Source of the DNA: JBQTKD01 sp052389435
GTDB taxonomy: Bacteria > Actinomycetota > Actinomycetes > Sporichthyales > Sporichthyaceae
Length of the DNA stretch: 64,000 nucleotides
NCBI GenBank assembly: GCA_052389435.1
Contig: JBQTIB010000014.1
Coordinates: 62,001 to 126,000 of the forward strand
Direction of reading: 5' to 3'
Position 1 is the first letter of the stretch. Every line of letters begins with the position of its first letter. Below the pieces are notes generated by a model, which ran no database searches, was not told the DNA's origin, and saw only the letters and a program-made list of their open reading frames with translations. This document shows, piece by piece, positions 9,131-15,971 of this stretch. Made by a program: the position numbers and the translations under genes.

Positions 9131-9623
9131 GGCGGCGGCGCTCGTCGCTCTGTTCGTCGGGGCGGCCGGGTGCGGCGGCGAACAGGCTCCGCAGCGATCC
9201 GTCGAGCCCGCGCGGGAGGTCGTCGCCGAGCCGATGTCGCCTGCCCGCGACGCGGCTGCATCGTCGGCGGCCCAGGGCGCAGCGGCCGCCGGGGTCACCC
9301 TGGAGGCAGACCTCTACTCCGGCCGCGCCAATCCGTCCTGGGCGCTGACCGACGAAGAGTCCTACGGCTTCCAGGCCCTCCTCGACATGCTTCCCGTCGG
9401 CAGGTGCTCCCGACCGGCGCGGGACGGCCTCGGCTTCCGCGGCTTCGGCGTCTCGGGGCTGAAGGCCGGCCGGGTCGCCGTCGACTCAGACTGTGTCCGC
9501 CTCGAAGGTGCCGACGGCGCCCGGTCCGAGCGCCTCGACTCCCGGCGCCTGGCCCACCGCTACCTCGCAGACCTCGCGGCCCACCACGACCCCGCGCTGC
9601 GCCAACTGCTCGCGAAGGGCTGA
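9102..9623 (+). CDS. putative lipoprotein of unknown function
   Basis: The 173-residue product has a short N-region, a hydrophobic core (AAALVALFVGAAG) and a Cys at a lipobox-like position (VGAAGC). An Ala-rich linker follows, then a small C-terminal domain with LEADLYSGRANPSWAL and two Cys (GRCSRP, DSDCVRL) that may form a disulfide. No enzyme motif is visible. The ATG overlaps the methyltransferase gene by 29 bases; later starts would lose the signal. A hairpin follows the stop. Confidence 0.65.
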   Translation: MNSWCCGAGRAAALVALFVGAAGCGGEQAPQRSVEPAREVVAEPMSPARDAAASSAAQGAAAAGVTLEADLYSGRANPSWALTDEESYGFQALLDMLPVGRCSRPARDGLGFRGFGVSGLKAGRVAVDSDCVRLEGADGARSERLDSRRLAHRYLADLAAHHDPALRQLLAKG

Positions 9624-9631
9624 AAACCGAA

Positions 9632-9670
9632 GCGCCGGCCGTTGCGGTGCAAACCCGCTTCGACCGGCGC
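9632..9670. terminator. imperfect hairpin between convergent genes
   Basis: GCGCCGG at 9632-9638 and CCGGCGC at 9664-9670 form the base of a long imperfect stem-loop with further GC pairing inside. It lies between the lipoprotein gene (+) and the CsbD-like gene (-), so it could terminate either transcript. There is no clear U-tract, as is common in high-GC actinobacteria. Confidence 0.5.
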
Positions 9671-9703
9671 GCCGTCCCCTCCAGCAGGGTGGCTTCTCTA
9701 CGG

Positions 9704-9973
9704 TTAGCTCTCCGCCGCTGCCCGCTGACGCGAGCCCTGCGCCGACGCCTTCTGCTCGTGCAGGCGGGCCTTCTGGTTGTGCACCTCGGCCTTCGCCTGC
9801 TCCCGCAGGGCCTTGAGCCGCTCGGCACCCTTGGCCTGCTGCGCCTCGCCCGCCTCGATCCAACTGTCCTTCTGCAGCACCGAGCCGGTGATCTCGCGGC
9901 TGAGGCCGACGACCTTGTCGAACAGCGCGGTCGCGTTCTTGGGGTCCAGGTTCGGCAACGTGATGACAGACAT
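9704..9973 (-). CDS. CsbD-like / microaggregate-binding small protein
   Basis: The 89-residue, highly charged, all-helical product starts MSVITLPNLDPKNATALFDKVVG. It contains a GLSREITGSVLQKDSWIEAG motif similar to CsbD/microaggregate-binding proteins, where 'e-tG-v--d--L-a-G' helices recur. The rest is Gln/Lys/Ala-rich coiled helix. CsbD-type proteins are stress-induced with unknown biochemistry. The start is set by GGAGG about 7 bases upstream of the ATG at 9973, which excludes the longer open frame upstream. Confidence 0.65.
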   Translation of the reverse strand: MSVITLPNLDPKNATALFDKVVGLSREITGSVLQKDSWIEAGEAQQAKGAERLKALREQAKAEVHNQKARLHEQKASAQGSRQRAAAES

Positions 9974-10158
9974 GTGGGGTCCTCCCTCTCGTCCGACGGC
10001 ATGACGCCGCCGGGCACCGAGAACTTTCATCCCCGCGGCGGGACGCTTCAATCGAAGATCGCGGAGCGTCGGACCGTGGCCTCTGTCACGGCTGTAGTTT
10101 CGAGAGTGTGAACCGATTTGCAGCCACGTGAACGAACCCCGTACAGTGGGCTCACCGA

Positions 10159-10232
10159 CGCGGGGTGGAGCAGCTCGGTAGCTCGCTGGGCTCATAACCC
10201 AGAGGTCACAGGTTCAAATCCTGTCCCCGCTA
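10159..10232 (+). tRNA. initiator tRNA-fMet (anticodon CAU)
   Basis: A full cloverleaf can be drawn. The acceptor strands start CGCGGGG and end CCCCGCT. The anticodon stem has the three consecutive G-C pairs of initiator tRNAs (GGG-CTCATAA-CCC), and the T-arm is ACAGG-TTCAAAT-CCTGT. Position 1 (C) does not pair with position 72 (T), the hallmark of initiator tRNA. No CCA is encoded (CTAG follows). A strong hairpin lies 17 bases downstream. Confidence 0.96.
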
Positions 10233-10249
10233 CTAGATAAGTGCAGGTC

Positions 10250-10283
10250 AGGGCCATGATCACGAGCTAGTGATCGTGGCCCT
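10250..10283 (+). terminator. strong hairpin after tRNA-fMet
   Basis: A 14-bp stem (AGGGCCATGATCAC against GTGATCGTGGCCCT, one mismatch) with a 6-base loop lies just downstream of the tRNA and is followed by TGATCGTTTTG. It is a likely intrinsic terminator for the tRNA transcript. Confidence 0.75.
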
Positions 10284-10290
10284 TGATCGT

Positions 10291-10312
10291 TTTGTGGGCA
10301 GTTTGTGGGCAG
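10291..10312. repeat. tandem 11-bp direct repeat downstream of tRNA
   Basis: TTTGTGGGCAG occurs twice head-to-tail. It lies immediately after the tRNA terminator and before the toxin-antitoxin pair, where integrative elements commonly leave attachment-site remnants. No integrase gene is present in the window. Confidence 0.6.
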
Positions 10313-10421
10313 ATTCTCGCGACACGCCGTAGTGGACCTTGGCGGATGGCGCTGGACGAACACCGCAGTCATTCGGGGCGGCATGGGCCGGACTGTGGGT
10401 CCTTCAGGGCATGATGGCGCC

Positions 10422-11105
10422 GTGGCGCCGACCTCCCTGCTTGACCGCGCGATCTACTCCTACGGGGACGTGGATCGCCTCGTCGGGTTGCACGCCGGCA
10501 CCGCGCGTCGATGGCTGGAGGGCTACGAGCGCACCGGCCGGTTCTACGACCCGGTGCTACGACCGGAGCCGACTGGGTCCGATGCGGTCACCTGGGGCGA
10601 GATGGTCGAGGCCCGTCTGCTCGCGGAGTTCCGCCGCCGCGAGGTCCCCGTGCAGCGGATGCGTCCGGCGATCGTGCGCCTGCGCGAGGAATTCGGGCCC
10701 TACCCGCTCGCGCACGCTCGGCCCTTCCTCGACGTCGAAGGCCGCGAGCTGGTCCGCGTCGTGCAGGAGCAGGTGCGTCTGGAACGCCCGCTGCAGTTGG
10801 TCGTGGTGCGCAACCAGCAGGTCGTCCTCGCCGAGACCGCGGAGCGATTCCGATCGGCCGTCGACTACGACCACGGCGTGGTCGGACGTCTGCGTCCCAA
10901 CCCGCGGACCCCGGACGTGGTGATGGACCCGGATCGGAGTTTCGGGCAGCCAGCGGTCCGCAACGTCCGGACCGAATCCCTCGCCGAGGACTACAGCGCG
11001 GGCGCCACCGCCGAGGAGCTGGCCGACCTGTACGACCTCAGCACCGAACAGGTCGATGCTGCGCTGCGGTTCGAGATGATCGTCGGGCGAACTCCCGCCG
11101 CCTGA
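10422..11105 (+). CDS. DUF433-type antitoxin (VapB45-like) with N-terminal HTH
   Basis: The 227-residue product begins with a winged-helix/MerR-like region (SYGDVDRLVGLHAGTARRWLEGYERTGRF, residues about 13-41). It ends with a DUF433-like C-terminal module (ESLAEDYSAGATAEELADLYDLSTEQVDAALRFE) typical of antitoxins paired with PIN-like toxins. It overlaps the toxin start by one base (TGATG), so the pair is coupled. The GTG at 10422 was chosen because it begins the conserved region; the longer frame upstream runs into the tRNA-flanking sequence. It probably represses its own operon and neutralises the downstream toxin. Confidence 0.78.
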   Translation: MAPTSLLDRAIYSYGDVDRLVGLHAGTARRWLEGYERTGRFYDPVLRPEPTGSDAVTWGEMVEARLLAEFRRREVPVQRMRPAIVRLREEFGPYPLAHARPFLDVEGRELVRVVQEQVRLERPLQLVVVRNQQVVLAETAERFRSAVDYDHGVVGRLRPNPRTPDVVMDPDRSFGQPAVRNVRTESLAEDYSAGATAEELADLYDLSTEQVDAALRFEMIVGRTPAA

Positions 11106-11524
11106 TGGCGCGGGTGCCCGAGCCGGTGTACTTCACCGACGAGAAACTGCTGGGCATGGGAAAGCTGCTGCGTCGCGCCGGACGCGACGACGTCGTTCAT
11201 CCGGGCCACCCCGATCTCCCGGACGTACCCCTGGGGTCTCCGGACCTCGACTGGATGCCGGTCGTTGCCGCACGAGGTTTGGTCGTCCTCACCCGCGACC
11301 GGCGGATTCGGACCAGGCCTGCCGAATGGCGCGCCTACGCCGAACTCGGTATCCGCTCGGTCTGGCTCGGCGGCGCTCAAGACCTCGGGCCGCGCGAGCA
11401 GGTGGAGCTGTTTCTGCGGCACGAATCCCGACTGCGCCGAGAGATCGTCAAGCGTGGCGCCGGACCCTGGGCGTTGGCGATGACTGCATCCGGAGTTCGG
11501 CCGCTGAATCTGAAGTCTGGGTGA
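11105..11524 (+). CDS. PIN-like toxin (VapC45/DUF5615-like)
   Basis: The 139-residue product starts VYFTDEKLLGMGKLLRRAGRDDVV, with the early acidic residues (Asp-Glu) of PIN-like nucleases. DLDWMPVVAARGLVVLTRDRRI supplies further conserved Asp residues, as in VapC45/DUF5615 proteins. The predicted activity is metal-dependent RNA cleavage held in check by the upstream DUF433 protein. The start ATG overlaps the antitoxin stop. The module appears intact and sits beside a tRNA, suggesting acquisition or stabilisation of a former mobile segment. Confidence 0.75.
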   Translation: MARVPEPVYFTDEKLLGMGKLLRRAGRDDVVHPGHPDLPDVPLGSPDLDWMPVVAARGLVVLTRDRRIRTRPAEWRAYAELGIRSVWLGGAQDLGPREQVELFLRHESRLRREIVKRGAGPWALAMTASGVRPLNLKSG

Positions 11525-11546
11525 CGCTGCGCGCCGTGCGGCCCGG

Positions 11547-11771
11547 TTACGCCGCGAGCGAGTCGACGTAGGCCCGCAGGGCGTCCGGCCGGATCCGGCG
11601 CAACCGGCCGACGCGGACCGTGTCGACGACGCCGTTGCCGATGAGTTCGAACATGAGGCTGCGGCCGATGCCGAGAACGGCGGCGGCCTCCTCGACGGTG
11701 AGCAGCATGCGTTCGACCGGCAGTTCCTGGCCCTGTCGGGGGAGTCGGATCGTTGTGGCGGTGCGCGGCAT
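11547..11771 (-). CDS. excisionase-family helix-turn-helix DNA-binding protein
   Basis: The 74-residue product has the excisionase/HTH_17 signature MLLTVEEAAAVLGIGRSLMFELIGNGVVDTVRVGRLRRIRPDAL. Such proteins act as recombination directionality factors or small regulators of mobile elements. AGGAGG lies 6-7 bases upstream of the ATG at 11771 and defines the start, excluding a longer frame to 11873. It is convergent with the toxin gene and divergent from the secreted-protein gene at 12008. No integrase is found nearby, so it may be a leftover of an integrated element or a local regulator. Confidence 0.85.
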   Translation of the reverse strand: MPRTATTIRLPRQGQELPVERMLLTVEEAAAVLGIGRSLMFELIGNGVVDTVRVGRLRRIRPDALRAYVDSLAA

Positions 11772-11923
11772 CGGGTCCTCCTGCACGTGCGGGTACGGAC
11801 CGTCGATCGTGCTCGTGAGCGATTGCCGAGATCCTTGCCGCGACGCGGCGGGAGGCGGCGGGGCGGTTGCCAATCCGATTGCCGGCGTCCTGTCGGAGCC
11901 GCGGATGTCGGCAAATGTCCTGA

Positions 11924-11967
11924 GAAATCAGCCGAACGGTGGAACCGGGCATCCTCCGATCGTCTCT
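11924..11967 (+). promoter_or_regulatory. putative promoter/operator element, copy 1 (ECF-like GGAAC)
   Basis: A 24-bp stretch starting GAAATC and ending GGTGGAACCG recurs with three mismatches at 15496-15519. GGAAC at 11941-11945 followed 15 bases later by CGTCTC resembles an ECF-sigma -35/-10 pair. It lies about 45 bases upstream of the secreted-protein ATG at 12008, consistent with a promoter. Confidence 0.45.
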
Positions 11968-12007
11968 AACTGATCGCCGGGGTGGTCTCGGCACTCAGGG
12001 GGTCGAG

Positions 12008-13003
12008 ATGACAAAGTTCCGGGTCCGGCGCAGCGCTGGGATCGCCGCCGTCGCGTGCGGTGCGCTGGTGTTGGTCGCTACGGGTGCCCCGTTGGCGGCG
12101 GCCCAGGACAACCCGGTGGGCGACGTGCTCGCCGAGACGGGCTTCGCCGTTCGGGAGCTGGTTGGGGCGAGCGGCGCGGTGCCGGCGGGGCTCGGGGTTC
12201 TCACCTACAGCGCGGTGCTCACCTTCACTCCGGGCGGCTCGACGCCGACCGTCACCGACGTCGTGGTCACGCAGCGCCCACTGGATTACAACGGTGCGGG
12301 TACCGGCACGGAGCGCGTCCTCACCGACACCGCATCGGTGATCGCGGTACCGCGAGGCAAGGCCGCCGCGGTGGACTGCAACTGGCAGGGACCCAAGCGA
12401 CACGGCGTGGAGACGTTTGCCCCGCAGCAGATCCGGGTCGCGACGGAGGTGGGGACACTGGATATCGCGAGTGCGTTCGCGCAGGCGCCGAAGACGACGA
12501 AGTACGTCGGCGAGGCGCCGCGAACCCAGTGGGTCGGGTGCGCGGCCGGCGGCGCCAAGCTGGCCGACGGCTTCCGGGTGATCCAGGCCGGGGGCGGCCT
12601 CGCCTACAAGGACGCCGCGAAGAGCTGGAAGCTCGGCATGGCATGGAAGTCCGGCGCCGCGCCGGCCCGCTACGAGCTGGCTTCGGGCTTCCCCGTCGCC
12701 TACGAGAAGACTGGTGCAATGGTTGGGACGGTCCGCCAGAACAAGGGTGGCCAGCTGCTCGGCTCGTTCTCCGCACCGGTGACCACCGCCGCCGACGGGC
12801 TGGAGCGCAACAGCTCGTTCGCCTACTGGCAGGACCGGTGCATGGACTCCCCGGCCTGCGCTGGCGCCGAGGGAAGTCGCGTGTTCCAGGGTGCTACTGC
12901 AAGTGCCGCGTGGGCACTGCCCGGCGAGGGTGCGCGGTCCTTCGTCGTCGCCGGCTACGTGCACTACGCGTGCGCCAACCTCGCCGACGCCGCGTGCTCC
13001 TGA
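12008..13003 (+). CDS. secreted protein of unknown function linked to the prepilin peptidase
   Basis: The 331-residue product has an N-terminal signal peptide (KFRVRRSAGIAAVACGALVLVATGAPLAAAQ). The mature part is Gly/Ala/Thr-rich and beta-like, with five or so Cys (VDCNW, VGCAAGG, DRCMDSPACAG, YACANLADAACS) that probably form disulfides. No enzymatic motif was recognised. It is preceded by a GGAAC-type promoter-like element and overlaps the prepilin peptidase start by 10 bases, so it is probably exported under the same control as pilus genes. It could be an accessory surface protein or adhesin of the Tad pilus; this is inference. Confidence 0.7.
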   Translation: MTKFRVRRSAGIAAVACGALVLVATGAPLAAAQDNPVGDVLAETGFAVRELVGASGAVPAGLGVLTYSAVLTFTPGGSTPTVTDVVVTQRPLDYNGAGTGTERVLTDTASVIAVPRGKAAAVDCNWQGPKRHGVETFAPQQIRVATEVGTLDIASAFAQAPKTTKYVGEAPRTQWVGCAAGGAKLADGFRVIQAGGGLAYKDAAKSWKLGMAWKSGAAPARYELASGFPVAYEKTGAMVGTVRQNKGGQLLGSFSAPVTTAADGLERNSSFAYWQDRCMDSPACAGAEGSRVFQGATASAAWALPGEGARSFVVAGYVHYACANLADAACS

Positions 13004-13602
13004 CCGAGTCCAGGTCCGCCGACCTGGGCCTGGCCCGCGAGGCCCTACGGCACGGTCCGACCGTGGCCACCATCGTCGCGGTCGGGGTCAGCCTCATCGT
13101 CGTCCAGTGGGCCGAGCCGGTCCTGCCGCTGCTGCTCCTGGTCGGCGGCGTCGGGCCGGTGCTCGCCCGCATCGACGTCGTCGAACGGCGGTTGCCGTTC
13201 ACGCTGACCGTCCCGCTCTTCATTGCCGCCGTAGTCCTGCTCGCAGGTACCGGTGCTGCGATGGGCGAGGTGGCGATGGGTCGGGCGGCGAGCGCCGCGG
13301 CCGCGTGGCTGATGTTCTACGGCGCGATCCATCTCTTCACCCGGGGACGCGGGATGGGCCTCGGCGACGTCGTGCTCGCCCCGACCCTCGGCCTCGTCCT
13401 GGGGTGGATCGGATGGGGCGCGGCCGTTGTCGGGCTCGCGGCCGGATTCCTGGCAGCGGCCGTTGCGGCGGTCTCGATGCTTGCCACGGGTCGAAGCGGA
13501 CGGGCGTCGCTGCCGTTCGGCCCGTTCATGTTGGCGGGCGCATGGCTCGGGGTGGTGTTCGGGCCTGCGATCTGGGCCGTCTATCTCGCGGGTGGCCGGT
13601 GA
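12994..13602 (+). CDS. A24 prepilin peptidase (TadV/CpaA-like)
   Basis: The 202-residue polytopic membrane protein has the two catalytic aspartates of type IV prepilin leader peptidases: one in VLARIDVVERRLP and one in the GMGLGDVVLAP motif (GxGxGD). A C-terminal LPFGPFMLAGAW motif is also present. It would cleave the Flp-like pilin and the TadE/TadG-type pseudopilins encoded at 22-23.7 kb. The GTG start overlaps the preceding gene. It is separated from the main tad operon by about 2.4 kb containing unrelated genes. Confidence 0.88.
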   Translation: MLLTESRSADLGLAREALRHGPTVATIVAVGVSLIVVQWAEPVLPLLLLVGGVGPVLARIDVVERRLPFTLTVPLFIAAVVLLAGTGAAMGEVAMGRAASAAAAWLMFYGAIHLFTRGRGMGLGDVVLAPTLGLVLGWIGWGAAVVGLAAGFLAAAVAAVSMLATGRSGRASLPFGPFMLAGAWLGVVFGPAIWAVYLAGGR

Positions 13603-13647
13603 CATCTTGCTGGGATCGAGTCCTCGTCGCGCGGATCGAAACGGGGC

Positions 13648-14140
13648 TCAGCCGGTGAGGGGGTCGTTCGGGTCGTAGGGGATGACCGAGCTGATGTGCG
13701 GATCCCCCGGGGTTCCACGCAGCTGCTCGCCGAAGGTGGCGGTCCGCAATCAGTTGGAGGCGCGCGCCGATCAGGGACGGGCCGGCGAGGAGGCCGACGT
13801 GTGCCGAGACGGTTCCGTGGATGGTGGCCAACGTCCCGCCGTCGACAGCGTCGCGCAGAGTCAGAGTCTCGACGTACTGGTGCTGCGGCCACAGGGTCTC
13901 CGTCGTCACGCTGAACCCCGCGGTGACGGCAACCGTCTCGGAGTACATGACGAAGCGGAATGTCGTTCCAGGGACCGGTGGAAGTGCATTCGCCCAAGCG
14001 GCTCCGACGCCGAACGGTGGAGTGAGCTCCAGCCTGCGCAGGCCCGTGCCCGGTGGGTCGGTCCACGCCGGGTGGTCGGCCGCTTCCAACTCACCCCATA
14101 CCGTCTGCCGATCACGGGGAAGCATCGCCGACGCGGCCAC
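13648..14140 (-). pseudogene. SRPBCC (polyketide cyclase-like) protein, frameshifted near its 3' end
   Basis: The main frame encodes an SRPBCC-like domain, with AASAMLPRDRQTVWGELE, RLELTPPFGVGAAWAN, TFRFVMYSETVAV and QHQYVETLTLRDA, down to RLQLIADR. The coding-like sequence then continues in a different frame as TFGEQLRGTPGDPHISSVI..YDPNDPLTG followed by TGA at 13648-13650, with high GC3. From the GTG at 14140 to that stop the length is 493 bases, one more than a multiple of three, which fits a single-base insertion around 13745. Without it the protein would have about 163 residues. SRPBCC proteins bind hydrophobic ligands. A sequencing error cannot be excluded. Confidence 0.6.
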
Positions 14141-14543
14141 GGCCCACTGACGGGCCGGGGCTCGCTGCCCCGGAACCGAGGGATCGCCAGGCCCGGAGTG
14201 GTGCCTGGTCCGCCATCTCGAGTTGGCCGCATCAACTGCCCGACCCCAACCGTCGCCCACGTCGTCTCCCTGCGCCTATCCGCGATCCACGGTTCCGACA
14301 GTTGATCGACTCGGCGCTCCCTCTACTTGACCCCTGAGCCGTGGCACCCGTCGGCTCCCGGTGCAGATCCGGCGAAGAGGTTGGTCGCGTCGATCCTCGG
14401 GGCGCCGCTGACAACCGATTGCCGAGGCCGCCGGCAAGTGCACTGGCAATCGCCTGACCTGGGCCTTCGCCCGTTCTGGCAAGCGTGCCGGCAATCGCCG
14501 TTCGCGAACGTCCTCCCATCGCAACCGATGAGGGAGGACACCG
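14141..14543. other. 403-bp intergenic region with GGCAATCG motifs
   Basis: No gene is supported here; the open frames are antisense shadows. The 3' half holds the iterated GGCAA motifs described separately and a ribosome binding site (GGGAGGAC) before 14544. The left part, upstream of the SRPBCC gene, has no recognisable promoter. Confidence 0.6.
14416..14499 (+). repeat. iterated GGCAATCG motifs (possible operator)
   Basis: Two direct repeats GGCAAG-N6-GGCAATCGCC lie at 14433-14454 and 14478-14499, with starts 45 bp apart. An inverted CGATTGCC lies at 14416-14423. Related inverted copies (TTGCCAATCCGATTGCC) occur at about 11871-11887, in the divergent promoter region between the excisionase-like gene and the gene at 12008. 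They precede the gene at 14544 by 45 bases. Confidence 0.6.
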
Positions 14544-15452
14544 ATGACCACCACCACGACCCAGAACCACCGCAACGTCAACGCCGCGATCGGCACCACC
14601 GACGGGCTGTTCGACGCGCTCGTCGACATCCAGGACGAGGGCTGGGACGGCCCGACCGGCCGTGCGGTTCTGGAGTACGCCCGCACCGCGATCGTCGCCC
14701 GGGCGGTCCGCTCGGCCGGATTCACCGGCGCCGACGCGGAGTACGCCGAGGCGACCGGCTGGGCCGCGGCCTGGAAGGCAATGACCTCGCGCCCCATCCG
14801 GTCCGCCGAGTCGCCGTGGGGCGTCGTCACCGCCGCGGTCCGCTCCGCGGTGCTCAACGAGAAGATCGCCGCGACCTACGGCACCGACGCCCGCTCCGCC
14901 TGGCGGGTGCACCGGTTCAAGCAGGCCCACCTGGCCGAGGGCCGCACGGCCCGCGGCGACTGGACGTCGGTCGCCGACCCGGCCGCGCTGGCCCGCCCGG
15001 TCAGCTACTCGGCCCTGGTCGACGCCGGGTTCGAACAGCCCGCCCCGTCCGCAGCCGCGGACACCGCGGGAGGTTGGGTCGAGGAGATCGTCGACCTACT
15101 CGCCCGACACGGTTGGGAGAACGCGACGGCTCGGGAAGCCGTTCTGCACGTCTCCGAGCACGCCCGCCCGAACCCCACCGGCGGGGCGCCGAAGGCCCAC
15201 GGGTGGCGGGAGATGGCATTGGAGTTGGGGCTGCCGGCCTGGCGGGCCCGCCGGGTGACCGTGCTCCTGCTCGGCACCGCCTCGTGGCCGGGACTGGTCG
15301 AACGGATTGCCGCCGACGGACCTGACGCGTTGAACACCCCCGCGGTGCAGGCCGCCGTGCGCGCCACCTGCGTCGAGCAGATGCGCCCACCGGCGCGGAG
15401 CGCACTCGCCGTGGACGCATTCTGCGGCCGGGCCCAAGCCCTCGCCGGGTGA
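14544..15452 (+). CDS. helical protein of unknown function with sigma-factor-like architecture
   Basis: The 302-residue soluble protein starts at an ATG preceded by GGGAGGAC 5 bases upstream. The segment RSAGFTGADAEYAEATGWAAAW..SPWGVVTAAVRSAVL resembles region 2 of sigma-70 proteins. The later GWREMALELGLPAWRARRVTVLL stretch is HTH-like, in the position of region 4. This resemblance is weak and seen by eye only. Proteins of this kind often accompany actinobacterial integrated elements. Iterated GGCAA motifs lie just upstream and may control it. The function is unknown. Confidence 0.6.
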   Translation: MTTTTTQNHRNVNAAIGTTDGLFDALVDIQDEGWDGPTGRAVLEYARTAIVARAVRSAGFTGADAEYAEATGWAAAWKAMTSRPIRSAESPWGVVTAAVRSAVLNEKIAATYGTDARSAWRVHRFKQAHLAEGRTARGDWTSVADPAALARPVSYSALVDAGFEQPAPSAAADTAGGWVEEIVDLLARHGWENATAREAVLHVSEHARPNPTGGAPKAHGWREMALELGLPAWRARRVTVLLLGTASWPGLVERIAADGPDALNTPAVQAAVRATCVEQMRPPARSALAVDAFCGRAQALAG

Positions 15453-15495
15453 CGGCCCGGAGGGGACGGAGTGCACCACACCGGGCACGTCGCGG

Positions 15496-15539
15496 GAAAT
15501 CGTCCGAAAGGTGGAACCGTCCTCATCCGTCCGGCGTCG
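15496..15539 (+). promoter_or_regulatory. putative promoter/operator element, copy 2
   Basis: The second copy of the GAAATC...GGTGGAACCG element matches the copy at 11924 with three mismatches in 24 positions. GGAAC (15513-15517) is followed by CGTCG 17 bases later. It lies about 110 bases before the small gene at 15629. Confidence 0.4.
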
Positions 15540-15608
15540 AAGGATCATCAGAACGGGCCAGTGGCCGCGGCTGAACGGAATCGTCTGGGGGCTCCAGTGA
15601 ACATCGGT

Positions 15609-15626
15609 CTCGAAGATATGTTCGAG
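15609..15626. promoter_or_regulatory. LexA-like SOS box
   Basis: CTCGAAGATATGTTCGAG is an 18-bp near-perfect palindrome and differs at one half-site base from the actinobacterial LexA consensus TCGAAC-N4-GTTCGA. It ends 2 bases before the GTG of the small ORF at 15629. At this location it would overlap the transcription start of a leaderless mRNA. Confidence 0.6.
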
Positions 15627-15628
15627 GT

Positions 15629-15883
15629 GTGGAGCTCGGGGTGCGAGTGGTCAACCAGGCGGCCCCGCAGGGGTCGCCGGTCCGGCCGATGGGACGCATC
15701 CCGGTCATCGCACGGCTGGTGACCGCAGAGGGAGTCGAGCTCCGGCCGGGCGTGGCGATCCGGTGGACGAGCACGCAGGTGATGGTCTGCATCGAGGACC
15801 ACACCTGCCGTCCGGTGCGGGCCGAGTACCTGTGGCTTGCCCCTGTCGACGTCGTGCGGGTGCTGGCGCTGAAGGGGCGGTAG
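15629..15883 (+). CDS. small hypothetical protein
   Basis: The 84-residue product starts (V)ELGVRVVNQAAPQGSPVRPMGRIPVIARLVTAEG and has a compact beta-like pattern (RLVTAEGVELRPGVAIRWTSTQVMVCIEDHTCRPVRAEYLWL) with two Cys. High GC3 supports coding. No clear Shine-Dalgarno is present; the LexA-like box directly abuts the GTG. No family was recognised. It lies between the sigma-like gene and the start of the tad operon. Confidence 0.5.
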   Translation: MELGVRVVNQAAPQGSPVRPMGRIPVIARLVTAEGVELRPGVAIRWTSTQVMVCIEDHTCRPVRAEYLWLAPVDVVRVLALKGR

Positions 15884-15971
15884 GTCGATCTCGGGGCTGG
15901 ACCCGCCCACATATAGAGCAGGACATGCAAGTGCCGGGCCCCGATGGCCCGGGCCACGAAGGGGAGCAGCG

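Noticed and set aside
10291..10312. Tandem TTTGTGGGCAG as a CRISPR-like array
   Set aside because: Only two head-to-tail copies without spacers; no cas genes in the window.
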